From positions 1 through 48,441 of the forward strand of contig JAFGVD010000040.1 in assembly GCA_016938135.1 (NCBI GenBank): a DNA stretch of 48,441 nucleotides, read 5' to 3'. Source of the stretch: Coriobacteriia bacterium. Its GTDB lineage: Bacteria; Actinomycetota; Coriobacteriia; Anaerosomatales; Anaerosomataceae. Below, piece by piece: positions 1-9,816 of the stretch (position 1 is the stretch's first letter; each line of letters opens with the position of its first letter). Below the pieces are notes generated by a model. It was given only the letters and a program-made list of their open reading frames with translations. It was not told the origin of the DNA and did no database searches. Made by a program: the position numbers and the translations under genes.

Positions 1-29
1 GCCGGGGAGAGGGCGCCCCGCGAACCCGG

Positions 30-58
30 CCCCCCCCCAGCCCCCCCCCCCCCCCCCC
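30..58. repeat. C-homopolymer tract at window edge
   Basis: Nine C residues (30-38), then AG, then eighteen C residues (41-58). This lies at the very start of the window, just downstream of the stop codon of the AEC transporter gene, which is read on the other strand as poly-G. Such runs are typical of sequencing or assembly artefacts at contig ends, though a real homopolymer cannot be excluded. The preceding bases carry a small dyad, GCCGGG at 1-6 and CCCGGC at 25-30, that could have been part of a terminator stem. Confidence 0.85.
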
Positions 59-70
59 GACGGAGGCAGG

Positions 71-979
71 TCAGGTGAACAGCTGCATGAGCGGGACTGT
101 CAGCACCGAGGCAACCGTCGTCACAAGAATCGCCGACGCCAGGAAATCGACATCGAGCTTGAACCGCATCCCGATCACAAGGCCCAACATCATCGAGGGC
201 ATTCCCGCCTGCAGGACCAGGAGCCGCACCAGGCCCGCATCAGAGACCACAAGGCCGCCAAGCAGCAGGGCCACGGCCGGCAGCACCAGCAGCTTGATGA
301 TGGCCACCCCGCCAACAAGACCCAACCTGTCCCGGATCCCATGCGGCTTGAGCGAGAGCCCCACCGAAATCATGATGAGCGGCACGACTATCTTAGACAG
401 ATCAACCAACCAGTCGCTTACCAGGACTGGAACACTCACTGACCGCAGCGCGAGCGCGATAAGCAGCGCGATGAACGGCGGGAACGTGAACAGCTCTTTG
501 AGGGGATTCACGCGAGCCTGGTGCTCGCCCATCTCTCCCGCGACGACAATCCCCACCGTGAGGACGGCGGCAACGGTACCGAACACGTCGTAGAAGATAG
601 CGCGGACAAGCCCTGTGTCGCCGAGAAGCGCTGTGGCAAGCGGATACCCGATGTATCCCGTATTGCCGAATGCGGCAGCCAGGATGAAAGCGCCAGCAGT
701 GGGAGCGGGCAGCCTGAGGATCCGGGAGATCACCCATGCGAGAAGGACCGCCACAAGCGTGAAGCCCCATGCCATCAAGGGAACCTCCGCGAGATCCCAG
801 CTTACAGGCGCCGGTTGCACCGTGGTGAAGATGAGCGCAGGCAGACCCACGTAGATCAGCACGGTGTTAATGGGCCGCGCGTCATCGCTCTTCAAAAGCC
901 CCACTGTACGTAAGACTGTGCCAAGAGCCACGAGGGCGAGCATGCCCAGTATCACGCGCAGCAACTCGGCGACAGACAC
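71..979 (-). CDS. AEC (auxin efflux carrier) family transporter
   Basis: A 302-residue integral membrane protein made almost entirely of hydrophobic helices, about ten in two halves, as in the AEC/Mem_trans family. Visible marks are the N-terminal segment ending in LRTVGLL, a GNTGYIGYPLA stretch near residues 105-115 in the first half, and QAGMPSMM near 258-265 in the second half, a region that is glycine/proline-rich in this family. Bacterial members are thought to move organic acids or amino acids such as malate or malonate; the substrate cannot be read from the sequence. GTG start at 979, nine bases after the mtnA stop, so it is probably the last gene of the mtnA-ahcY transcript. That context weakly suggests a substrate linked to methionine salvage, which is inference only. 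Confidence 0.85.
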   Translation of the reverse strand: MSVAELLRVILGMLALVALGTVLRTVGLLKSDDARPINTVLIYVGLPALIFTTVQPAPVSWDLAEVPLMAWGFTLVAVLLAWVISRILRLPAPTAGAFILAAAFGNTGYIGYPLATALLGDTGLVRAIFYDVFGTVAAVLTVGIVVAGEMGEHQARVNPLKELFTFPPFIALLIALALRSVSVPVLVSDWLVDLSKIVVPLIMISVGLSLKPHGIRDRLGLVGGVAIIKLLVLPAVALLLGGLVVSDAGLVRLLVLQAGMPSMMLGLVIGMRFKLDVDFLASAILVTTVASVLTVPLMQLFT

Positions 980-988
980 CCGGCTCGC

Positions 989-2215
989 CTAGCCCAGCTC
1001 GTGGATGGCGCCCGATCCAGAACACAGCCCGGCAAGTGACTCTTTGTATGAGGCTCTCGCAACACCTCGCTCGGTGATGATCGCCGAGACGTACTCGGCG
1101 GGCGTCACGTCGAACGCAGGGTTGTATACCTCGACGCCGGGAGGCGCGATGCGGAACCACCCGTCGAACTGGAAACCTCCACCCTTGCGGGCGATCTCCA
1201 GCTGATGGCCCTTCTTCATTCCCATAGAGTACGAGCCTTGCCGCGTGAGCGCGTCCAACGCGTTGGATTCCCGGGTGCTCTGGGGCTCGATGATGCCCGA
1301 GACCGTGAAGCCCGTCACTTCGCGAGGATCCCTCTCCTCGATGGTGATGTCGTCGCCCGACTCAAGAGTCAGGTCGACCGTGGACGTGGGCGCAGCGACA
1401 TAGAATGGGATGCCGTGCTCTTTGGCAAGCACCGCAAGTCCATACGTGCCGATCTTGTTGGCGACGTCGCCGTTGGCCGCGATCCGGTCAGCGCCCACTA
1501 TCACCGCATGCACGAGACCCTGACGCATCACGCTGGCAGCCATATTGTCAGTGATGAGCCGATGAGTGATCCCCGCGGTACGTAGCTCCCACGCAGTCAA
1601 GCGAGCACCCTGCAGCACAGGACGCGTCTCATCAACCCACACGCCGGCGATCTTTCCTTGCTCGGCAGCCGCGAAGATGACTCCCAGCGCGGTACCGTAG
1701 TAGGCAGTGGCCAACGAGCCGGCGTTGCAGTGCGTCAGCACCAGACTGCCCTCTTCCAGCAGCTCCGCACCGTGCACGCCGATAGCCCTGTTACGCTCCT
1801 CGTCCTCAGCAGCGATCGCCTGTGCCTCCTGCACGATGAGCGAGCGCAGCTCCTCAAGGGAGACGTCAGCGTTGTCGCGGGCGAACGCCTTCATCCGCTC
1901 GGCACCCCACGACAGGTTGACCGCCGTAGGACGAGTGGCAGCGATCTCTGCTGCCACTTCGTCGAGTCGAGCGAGGAACTTCTCGTAGTCCTCGATATCC
2001 GCGCCGTCAGTGACCGCCCACAGGGCAATGGCCAGCGCAGCCGCTACTCCCAAAGCAGGAGCACCCCTGACCGCCATGCCACTGATCGCGGTACAGACGC
2101 CTTCGTAGGTGTTGCAGGCGAGCAGATCGCCCACAAGCGGGAGGCGGGACTGGTCGATGAGTACGACCTTGCCGTCCTCCCACCATATGGTGCGGGGGAT
2201 ATCCGAGACTGCCAT
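989..2215 (-). CDS. mtnA: S-methyl-5-thioribose-1-phosphate isomerase (aldose-ketose isomerase, eIF2B-like)
   Basis: Converts methylthioribose-1-phosphate to methylthioribulose-1-phosphate in the cytosol, a step of methionine salvage or of the methylthio-DHAP shunt. The MtnA-type eIF2B alpha/beta/delta fold is clear: RGAPALG near 50-56, THCNAGSLAT with the catalytic Cys163, VDETRPVLQGARLTAWEL near 194-211, GADRIAANGD with the catalytic Asp243, and VYNPAFDVTP near 363-372. It has 408 residues where 340-350 is usual. The excess is a block of roughly 45-50 residues (about 306-356) between the EERDPREV segment and PPGVEVYNPAFDVTP. ATG at 2215, 18 bases after the ahcY stop, with a weak GGGG-type ribosome site. 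Very likely co-transcribed with ahcY and the nucleoside phosphorylase that would make its substrate. Confidence 0.95.
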   Translation of the reverse strand: MAVSDIPRTIWWEDGKVVLIDQSRLPLVGDLLACNTYEGVCTAISGMAVRGAPALGVAAALAIALWAVTDGADIEDYEKFLARLDEVAAEIAATRPTAVNLSWGAERMKAFARDNADVSLEELRSLIVQEAQAIAAEDEERNRAIGVHGAELLEEGSLVLTHCNAGSLATAYYGTALGVIFAAAEQGKIAGVWVDETRPVLQGARLTAWELRTAGITHRLITDNMAASVMRQGLVHAVIVGADRIAANGDVANKIGTYGLAVLAKEHGIPFYVAAPTSTVDLTLESGDDITIEERDPREVTGFTVSGIIEPQSTRESNALDALTRQGSYSMGMKKGHQLEIARKGGGFQFDGWFRIAPPGVEVYNPAFDVTPAEYVSAIITERGVARASYKESLAGLCSGSGAIHELG

Positions 2216-2233
2216 GACGCCCCTATCTGTGGA

Positions 2234-3544
<1,311 letters not shown>

Positions 3545-4357
3545 TCACAGCCTTCGCAGTATAGCAAGGGAAAGCGCCCGCAGTTGAACCTCGGCGTTCT
3601 TTCCTGCCTCAAGGACCTCTTCATGCGACAGATCCTCGCCTGCGGCAACGTTGGTGACCAGCGAGAAACCCAGGACGCGAAGGCCCAATGCGCGTGCAGC
3701 GATCACCTCAGGGACGGTGGACATCCCGACGACATCCGCACCAAGCGTACGCAACATGCGTACCTCAGCAGGAGTCTCATAGTTCGGTCCGAGCAGCCCG
3801 GCGTAGACACCCTCCTTGAGGCTCAGCCCGATCTCATCGGCGGCGGCATGTGCTACTGAACGCAACGCTGGATCGTATGCGTCACGCATAGGGATGAACG
3901 GCGTGCCGCCTGAGGGTCCGGGCCAGCCGCTGAGGGGGTTGGTGCCCATAAGGTTGATATGGTCCGAGAGGAGCAGCACATCGCCGGTGTGCAGGCCATC
4001 GCCTACGCCACCGGCAGCATTTGTGACGATGAGGGTCTGAACGCCCAGCGCGGCCGCGAGCCTGGCGGGATATGCCGCATCATGCGCCGTAGCGCCCTGA
4101 TACTGATGGGCTCTTCCTTTGAAGAGCACCGCGGGCACTCCTGCTATGCGCCCAACCACGAGCTGTCCTGCGTGTCCCGCGACAGCGCCCACCGCAGGAA
4201 AGCCCTCAAGCTCGTCGTACGGAATGAACGAAGCACCTTCTACTTCGTCCGCCAGCCCGGAGAGACCAGAGCCTAAGACGAACGCCACGCTGGGAGACTC
4301 GTCGGTTTCGCGCGAGACCCTGGAGACGTCGCTTGCGGGCACGCCAAGAGAGACCAT
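3545..4357 (-). CDS. Purine nucleoside phosphorylase / methylthio-nucleoside phosphorylase family (PNP-MTAP class)
   Basis: A 270-residue member of the trimeric PNP/MTAP family, which cleaves purine nucleosides with phosphate. Visible: phosphate-binding VLGSGL at 27-32 and GHAG at 61-64, GRAHQYQG at 81-88, VTNAAGG at 111-117, GPNYETPAEVRMLR at 190-203 with purine-binding Glu194, and FSLVTNVAAG at 231-240 with Asn236. Asn at this site goes with 6-oxopurines in PNPs, whereas MTA phosphorylases carry Asp. The substrate is therefore more likely inosine/guanosine or methylthioinosine than methylthioadenosine. Two in-frame ATGs lie at 4363 and 4357; the second is chosen because the GAGGAGGT site is nine bases from it and only three from the first. 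Its position before ahcY and mtnA points to a nucleoside salvage role. Confidence 0.88.
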   Translation of the reverse strand: MVSLGVPASDVSRVSRETDESPSVAFVLGSGLSGLADEVEGASFIPYDELEGFPAVGAVAGHAGQLVVGRIAGVPAVLFKGRAHQYQGATAHDAAYPARLAAALGVQTLIVTNAAGGVGDGLHTGDVLLLSDHINLMGTNPLSGWPGPSGGTPFIPMRDAYDPALRSVAHAAADEIGLSLKEGVYAGLLGPNYETPAEVRMLRTLGADVVGMSTVPEVIAARALGLRVLGFSLVTNVAAGEDLSHEEVLEAGKNAEVQLRALSLAILRRL

Positions 4358-4366
4358 GGACATCGT

Positions 4367-4374
4367 ACCTCCTC
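4367..4374 (-). promoter_or_regulatory. Ribosome binding site deciding the start of the nucleoside phosphorylase
   Basis: GAGGAGGT on the minus strand. Three bases separate it from the ATG at 4363, too close for initiation, and nine from the ATG at 4357. The later codon is therefore taken as the start. Confidence 0.75.
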
Positions 4375-4392
4375 AGAAGAGCAACATGGCGC

Positions 4393-6612
4393 CTAGTCCA
4401 TCATCACCGAATCAAGCGCCTGGAGACCTTCTTCGGATATTGCCCCTGTTCCGCCAAGAAGCCACAACTGGCTTATCGCAAGCTTCTTCTCGCGAAGGAA
4501 GGTCGCCGTGCCGGTAGGGCAGACATCACTGTGTGTAAGGATGAGAGGCTTACCATTGGCTCCAGCAAGCATGCCGCCCACCAATGCGTCAGCAAAATCA
4601 AGACCCGTCGCCAGGTACACATCCGTGTAGGTGAAGGTCTCTCCGTTGGTCACTAGGCCAGAGTAACGGGCCACCTCCGCTGACGTCGCATAGCGATCGG
4701 TTCCCTGGAGACGAACCACAGCGCCTCCCGTGAGTCCAGCCAGACGAGCGTCGGTGGTCGTGGAAATGACAGCCGAACCCCCGGCGATGATCGTGGTCTC
4801 TGGCCGGACGGTCTTCAGATAGGCATCTGTCTGCGAACTCGTCCCGGAGGCAGAGACCAGGAGTATCGGATAGTCTTTGGCATACGCGAGCGCGGACACC
4901 GAGGCCGCATCTGCCCAGGAGGTAGAGCTCACCACGAACACCTTCGACGATGGTGTGAGCTCGTGGGCTTTCTCGGCAGCAAGGCGCGCTGTCTCATATC
5001 GATTAGCACCGGCGATTCGAACGACGGTTGCCGAGGGAGCAGCAGTCTTCACGGCGCTCTCAACGCTCGACGAAATCGCCGACTTGCCACCCATGATATA
5101 AACGGTCTTGGGAGCGAGCGCCACGATCGTGCTCTTGACGATGTCCGGCAGCGAGCCGCTCTTCGTCAGCAGCAGCGCACCGTCCGCCGCACCGGCAAGT
5201 CCCGCGCCAGTCAGGGCGTCCGGGAAGTCCTCACCGCTGGCGAGGACGACGCTATCGGCAGTGCCAGGGAACGCGAGACGTGCTGCCTGGACAGCGGTGT
5301 CGTAGCGCGACTCGCCTTCTATCCGCTTGATGGGAAACCCGCTGAAGTAAAAGCGGGTGGACAGCATGCCTAGCTTGCTGCGAACGGTATCGCCGCTGAT
5401 CTTAACACTAACACCGTTGCTGAATGCCAGGGTCACGTACCTGACGTGACCGCTGTCGACACGCTCCACACTCACACCGGTGACCCACGTGGGGCTCGCC
5501 GGTACTCCAGAGACGCTTCTCAGCTTGTCTGCGAGCTGGAGGCCCGTGAGCGACTGTTCCTTCGATGAGGGCCATGGAGCGTAGCCAGGTGACGCGAGGT
5601 ACTCATACGAATCGGAGACGCCACGCAGGTAGGGATAGAGGGCTGCCTTTGCAGCGAAATCACCATCGCTGGGCACCCAGACATCCTCGACATTGGCAGT
5701 ATGGCCACCCGAAGTGGAGAAGAAGAACGTCTGGACGACCTTCGAGTCGTACTTCACTACCATGCCCTGGGTCGCAGCGACCGCGTTGTTGGTGGTCGTA
5801 GCCTCGCCCACCCACACGCCGTTGGAGTTGTAGGCCCCGTAGCCCTGATAGGCCTGACTGGAAGTGGTGCAGTACAGCGTGGCGTCCGTATCAACGTAAG
5901 CATACGAGCGCGCAACGATCGACTGCGCCTTGAGAGCCTCCGCCTTCCAGCTGGACGGCATCTCTCGTGGCACGACACCCTTGAGGTAGTCCTCGATGTC
6001 GAGTTCATTCAGGAGTTGGATCTTGCTGCTACTGGCACGCAATACCAGCTTGCCCCGGTACTTGCCGTTCGCAAAGCCGTAGATACCGGTCGCCTCTTTC
6101 ACCGAGAGGAGAGCAGGGCTCCCCGAGGTGGGAATGACTGTGACCGAGCCCGTCAGAACCAGCGGCGTGCTCAGATTCGCACCCGTCACGGTGACCACGG
6201 ACCCACTGGCAGTGAACACGTAGGTACCAGCCGCATAGCTCACGCCGTTGATGCTGAGCCCGGCACCGGTCTGTCCGTTTGAGATCGTCCAGAACTGCCG
6301 CGTATACGACGTAGGCGAGGACGCATCAGGGTCGAGGTTGACCTTCAAGTTCTTCGTCGCGGCGGTGCCGAGCGTCACGCCCGTGTAATAGTGCTTGATG
6401 ATCCAACTGTAGTCCTTACCGGCGATGGCTGAGCCCTGCGCGCCGTACTGACTCAGACCGATACCGTGACCGTACCCCGTCCCCGTGATAGAGAACGTAG
6501 GGATGGCAGCGGTCGAAACATCGCTCGCCGTGGCCGGCGCGACTGTCATCGGCAGGGAGATGAGCGCGGCAAGACACGCGCCAAGAATTTGGATGTACGG
6601 ACTGCGATTCAC
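4393..6612 (-). CDS. Secreted SpoIID/LytB-domain protein with three C-terminal CWB2 repeats
   Basis: A 739-residue exported protein. Residues 1-30 form a signal peptide ending near ATAS. The GYGHGIGLSQYGAQG motif at 46-60, usually near the C-terminus of SpoIID domains, stands at the N-terminus here. The main SpoIID domain covers about 185-345, with LNELDIEDYLKGVVPREMP carrying the likely catalytic Glu217 and FFFSTSGGHTANVEDVW at 296-312. SpoIID proteins are peptidoglycan lytic transglycosylases acting on denuded glycan strands. Three CWB2 repeats follow (about 427-525, 529-625, 630-736), each with an R-Y-[ED/AT]-T start and an I-[MA/LL]-GG core; such repeats anchor S-layer and wall proteins to an anionic wall polymer. 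GTG start with a GGAG site seven bases upstream. It ends 29 bases before the phosphorylase gene. Likely a wall-remodelling enzyme held at the surface; it does not imply sporulation. Confidence 0.9.
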   Translation of the reverse strand: MNRSPYIQILGACLAALISLPMTVAPATASDVSTAAIPTFSITGTGYGHGIGLSQYGAQGSAIAGKDYSWIIKHYYTGVTLGTAATKNLKVNLDPDASSPTSYTRQFWTISNGQTGAGLSINGVSYAAGTYVFTASGSVVTVTGANLSTPLVLTGSVTVIPTSGSPALLSVKEATGIYGFANGKYRGKLVLRASSSKIQLLNELDIEDYLKGVVPREMPSSWKAEALKAQSIVARSYAYVDTDATLYCTTSSQAYQGYGAYNSNGVWVGEATTTNNAVAATQGMVVKYDSKVVQTFFFSTSGGHTANVEDVWVPSDGDFAAKAALYPYLRGVSDSYEYLASPGYAPWPSSKEQSLTGLQLADKLRSVSGVPASPTWVTGVSVERVDSGHVRYVTLAFSNGVSVKISGDTVRSKLGMLSTRFYFSGFPIKRIEGESRYDTAVQAARLAFPGTADSVVLASGEDFPDALTGAGLAGAADGALLLTKSGSLPDIVKSTIVALAPKTVYIMGGKSAISSSVESAVKTAAPSATVVRIAGANRYETARLAAEKAHELTPSSKVFVVSSTSWADAASVSALAYAKDYPILLVSASGTSSQTDAYLKTVRPETTIIAGGSAVISTTTDARLAGLTGGAVVRLQGTDRYATSAEVARYSGLVTNGETFTYTDVYLATGLDFADALVGGMLAGANGKPLILTHSDVCPTGTATFLREKKLAISQLWLLGGTGAISEEGLQALDSVMMD

Positions 6613-6655
6613 GACACTACTCCGTCTAAGCTACAACGTACCATCCTGGGCTAGT

Positions 6656-6664
6656 ATTGTAACA
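6656..6664 (-). promoter_or_regulatory. Extended -10 promoter element before the SpoIID/CWB2 gene
   Basis: On the minus strand the sequence reads TGTTACAAT: a TGn extension plus a TACAAT -10 box, about 44 bases before the GTG at 6612. No good -35 hexamer stands 16-18 bases further upstream, which fits an extended -10 promoter. It lies in the 83-base gap after the glycosyltransferase operon, so the wall protein could be transcribed independently of it. Confidence 0.45.
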
Positions 6665-6695
6665 TCCGCGAACGCAAGGCACCACCGCGTGCATG

Positions 6696-7889
6696 TCACT
6701 CCAGATCCCTGACGCCGACCTCCGCACCACCATCGGGGTTCGCCATCTCGGAAAGAACATCGGCGTATGTGGCACGCAGCTTAACCGTGACGCTTTGCCA
6801 GTTGAGCCCGTCCTCAACGATACGAAGGCCCTTCTCGCCCATCTTCCTGCAAAGCTCAGGGTTATTCGCCAACGAAGTCAGCGCTTCAGCGAGTCGTCCG
6901 GGATCCCCGGAGGACACGGCCAAGCCAATGCCGTGTTCGGCGACATAGTCGCCGATCCATGTGCCTGACGCAACGACAACCGGAAGGCCGCAGGCCATGG
7001 CCTCCATCACTTTCACGGGAAACAGCGTCCGGACATTGCCCAAAACGACATCGTAGACTGCGTATACGACATCACACTGCGCGTAGAGACCCGGCAGCAT
7101 GTCGTAGGTGAATCGACCGGAAACCGTCACGTGATCCAGATTCCTGGCCCGCTCCGAGATGACCTGCTCGGCGGTACCGCCTCCGGCCAGTATCGCTCGC
7201 ATGGATGGATCAGCCTGAACAACGTCCATGAGGAGGCTCAAGCCGTCCGGGTAACGCTTCTGGCCGAAGTAACCGACTGTGAACGGTCGGTCAATGGGAC
7301 GCTCATGTGGGCGAAACAACCCGGCATCCGGAGCATTCTCCACCAGCGCGACTTTGTGGGCAAAACCAAGTTTGTCGTAGTAATCGATCGTCCCGGGATT
7401 GGCGACTAGTATCTTCTCGGAGGCAGCGAAAACCCGACGCTCGAGGCGCCTGACTGCGGTGCGTGCAGCGAAGCCCGCGGCTCCCCGCTGTGGGACCATT
7501 CGGCTGTCGCGATACAGCTCGTGCATATCCAACACCAATCGAGGACGCGAGTCCCCGGCGAGCCTGAGCACACGCATACCGGCAGGTGCGGTATCAAGAT
7601 CGTGACAGTGTACGACGTCGGGCTGCAGCTCCAGCGCTCTTTGAGATGCCAGACGCCAGAATCGCCTGAACAGACCAATACTGCGGATACCGCCGCCGTA
7701 TGATGCCCGGGGTCCGATTCGCTCGTAGCGCACCGGGCCACACTGTTCCACAACTGGAGCCTGCCCCGCTCGATCCCAGGCAAGAACCGTGACTGTGTAC
7801 CCCGCTTCTGAAAGCGCTGCTGCCTCTTTGTTCACGCGAGGATCTGATACGGCATCGTTCGTCACGAACATGACCACGGACGGCATCAT
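6696..7889 (-). CDS. Glycosyltransferase, GT4-type
   Basis: A 397-residue GT-B fold enzyme that should transfer a sugar from a nucleotide donor to a growing polysaccharide unit on the cytoplasmic face. N-terminal acceptor domain: FVTNDAVSDPRVNKEAAAL at 8-26, then VVHCHDLDTAPAG near 92-104 and VLDMHELYRDSR near 119-130. C-terminal donor domain: FTVGYFGQ near 203-210 and the E-x7-E-like stretch VKVMEAMACGLPVV at 292-305. Sugar specificity cannot be told. Last gene of the exopolysaccharide operon. ATG codons at 7889 and 7886 overlap the preceding stop (ATGATG), with GGGGAGG just upstream, indicating translational coupling. Confidence 0.88.
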   Translation of the reverse strand: MMPSVVMFVTNDAVSDPRVNKEAAALSEAGYTVTVLAWDRAGQAPVVEQCGPVRYERIGPRASYGGGIRSIGLFRRFWRLASQRALELQPDVVHCHDLDTAPAGMRVLRLAGDSRPRLVLDMHELYRDSRMVPQRGAAGFAARTAVRRLERRVFAASEKILVANPGTIDYYDKLGFAHKVALVENAPDAGLFRPHERPIDRPFTVGYFGQKRYPDGLSLLMDVVQADPSMRAILAGGGTAEQVISERARNLDHVTVSGRFTYDMLPGLYAQCDVVYAVYDVVLGNVRTLFPVKVMEAMACGLPVVVASGTWIGDYVAEHGIGLAVSSGDPGRLAEALTSLANNPELCRKMGEKGLRIVEDGLNWQSVTVKLRATYADVLSEMANPDGGAEVGVRDLE

Positions 7890-9079
7890 GCATCCTCCCC
7901 GAGCTGAGCGGCCGAAACCACCTGTTCGTACACGTGTACCAGACGAGCTGCGACAACTTCCGGTGCGAACGTGGAGTGCGCACGCCTGGATATCGCTGCG
8001 GAGTCGAGGCCATCAAGGCGGTTCGAGACTGCTTCTATCCCGTCGGCGAGGGCTGCTGCATTCCCAACGACAACAAGCACTCCATCTTCAGGGCCCACAA
8101 AATCCTCTGGCCCGCCCGCACGCGTGGCGACCACAGGAAGCCCCGTGGCAAGCGCTTCAAGGATGGCAACCCCAAAACCTTCTCTGCGTGAAGACGAGAC
8201 GAAGATATCCGCGTCCCTCAGGCACTCGACGAGACGCTCATCGCCTTGACTGCCCACCAAACGGACTCTGGCCTCAAGCCCCAACTCAGCTACGAGTTCA
8301 CGTAGCGCCCTTTCCTCTGCCCCTGCTCCCACCAACACGAGTGACACATCCATGCCCCTCTTGACCAGCATTGATACAGCCTCAAGCAGAAGATCGAATC
8401 CCTTTTCGGGAACCAGTCGGCCCACGCTCACAAGACGCAAGGTGGGAATACGACGCCGCTCTAGAAGATGAAAACGCGCGGTGTCGAACGTGTTGGGCAC
8501 CACGGTGACTCGACGAGGGTCGGCACCCGCAAGCGCGATCACATCGCGGGCCAAAGAACCACTAACGCACACAATCGCTTCCGCCGCGGCGACAGTTGTC
8601 CTGACCTCCGCAGCCCAAGAATCCCTCGCAAGATTGGAGTAGAGATCAGAGCCATGGACCGACAGGACCAGCGGCAAATCATGCTCGGCACACAGGCTGC
8701 GCGCAGCCGAGCCACTGGGATAGATACCGTGGGCATGAACGAACATGGGGGCGACCTCTGTCACCATCCGAGAGAACGCTGGTCCAGCGAATCGGGCCAT
8801 AGCAGGCGCCACGGCACGGTACAACAACCTCCGCGGAAGAACTGGATAGCGTGGTCGCTCGATACGAGCATCCCCCAGGCTGTCCGCACCTCGGACATAC
8901 GGCCGCTTAAGCACGGGAGCCAGCCAGCGCGGCACCCACGGCACCGGCGCTATGACACCCCACCTGACGCGAGCACTTGTAGCGAGCATCTGCTGCGCGA
9001 CGAACGTCCCTCGCAGCGGCTCTACAGCGCCTGGGAACTGCTTGGAGAACGTGATCCCGGCCAGACCTTCATCAACCAT
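7886..9079 (-). CDS. Glycosyltransferase, GT4-type
   Basis: About 397 residues in two Rossmann-like halves of the GT-B fold. The N-terminal half holds FVHAHGIYPSGSAAR and LSVHGSDLYSNLARD. The C-terminal half has the classic GT4 marks VSVGRLVPEKGFDLLLEA, LVLVGAGAEE and EGFGVAILEALATGLPVVAT, where the spaced glutamates bind the donor. The start is set at the ATG at 9079, two bases after the stop of the Wzz-like gene. A GTG at 9109 is possible but would overlap that gene and has no ribosome site. Role: assembly of the polysaccharide repeat unit with its operon neighbours; donor and acceptor unknown. Confidence 0.87.
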   Translation of the reverse strand: MVDEGLAGITFSKQFPGAVEPLRGTFVAQQMLATSARVRWGVIAPVPWVPRWLAPVLKRPYVRGADSLGDARIERPRYPVLPRRLLYRAVAPAMARFAGPAFSRMVTEVAPMFVHAHGIYPSGSAARSLCAEHDLPLVLSVHGSDLYSNLARDSWAAEVRTTVAAAEAIVCVSGSLARDVIALAGADPRRVTVVPNTFDTARFHLLERRRIPTLRLVSVGRLVPEKGFDLLLEAVSMLVKRGMDVSLVLVGAGAEERALRELVAELGLEARVRLVGSQGDERLVECLRDADIFVSSSRREGFGVAILEALATGLPVVATRAGGPEDFVGPEDGVLVVVGNAAALADGIEAVSNRLDGLDSAAISRRAHSTFAPEVVAARLVHVYEQVVSAAQLGEDA

Positions 9080-9081
9080 GA

Positions 9082-9816
9082 TCAGTCGCCTGAACGGCTC
9101 AGCCACCACTCGCGAACAAGACCGAGCACAACGCCCACAAACAGGCCGAGGAAGCCAGCGCCGGCCGCAGTCTGAGACTGACTGGCAAGCGCGCTGACTG
9201 ACTGGATATCGACCCCATCTTCGTAGACATATGCGTCGTCATACGAAGAATACAGGACCTGGAACTCAGAGAGTCGGGACTGGAGTTCCCAGCGCTTGTA
9301 GGCGATGTCGGCGTCTTCCCAGGTGGTTGTCTCACCCTCGGCTTCGGACACGGCGATGGTCGCTTCAGTCAATGCGATCTTCTCCTCAAGCGACGCCACG
9401 TCCGAGGCGGCGAACTCAGACGCCGCCTCCACGACCATCTCGGCACCCTTCTGCGCGGTTCGACGCGCCAGATCCTCACTCTCGGCGTCAACCGAGACCA
9501 CGAGGCTTTCTACGGTGGCACCAACTGTGTACGTACGTATATCGCGAAGCTCCGAGCGCGACGTGCCGACGGCGTCCATCACGGCGTTGATGAACTCCTG
9601 CGAGCCCGTAGCGGTGCTCATCTGTTCCGGGCTAGGCAGTCCTGTTGCTTTGGCGATCGTCTTCACATCGACGTGCACCACCGCTTCCGCGCGATACACA
9701 TCAGGAGTGCGTCCGACCAAAGCTATACCAACAGCCACCGCGGCCACCGTGGTGATCACTACGAGCCACCACTCGCGGCGCACATACCCAATCACACGCT
9801 CAACAAACTGACTCAT
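9082..9816 (-). CDS. Wzz-type polysaccharide chain-length determinant protein
   Basis: A 244-residue membrane protein with the Wzz/polysaccharide co-polymerase layout: a helix near 17-35 (WWLVVITTVAAVAVGIAL), a mostly extracytoplasmic helical domain (DVYRAEAVVHVDVKT, then a long segment rich in Glu and Ala), and a second membrane helix near 216-235 (GAGFLGLFVGVVLGLV). There is no fused tyrosine kinase; it ends in REWWLSRSGD. Such proteins set the length of chains made by Wzy polymerases. The ATG at 9816 is chosen because a full AAGGAGGT lies nine bases upstream; longer readings to 9885 lack this. The start overlaps the stop of the polymerase/ligase gene by four bases (ATGA), so the two are probably coupled in translation as well as in function. 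Confidence 0.83.
   Translation of the reverse strand: MSQFVERVIGYVRREWWLVVITTVAAVAVGIALVGRTPDVYRAEAVVHVDVKTIAKATGLPSPEQMSTATGSQEFINAVMDAVGTSRSELRDIRTYTVGATVESLVVSVDAESEDLARRTAQKGAEMVVEAASEFAASDVASLEEKIALTEATIAVSEAEGETTTWEDADIAYKRWELQSRLSEFQVLYSSYDDAYVYEDGVDIQSVSALASQSQTAAGAGFLGLFVGVVLGLVREWWLSRSGD

Noticed and set aside
4393-6612. Evidence for endospore formation from the SpoIID domain
   Set aside because: SpoIID/LytB domains are widespread in non-sporulating wall enzymes and no other sporulation gene is in the window.
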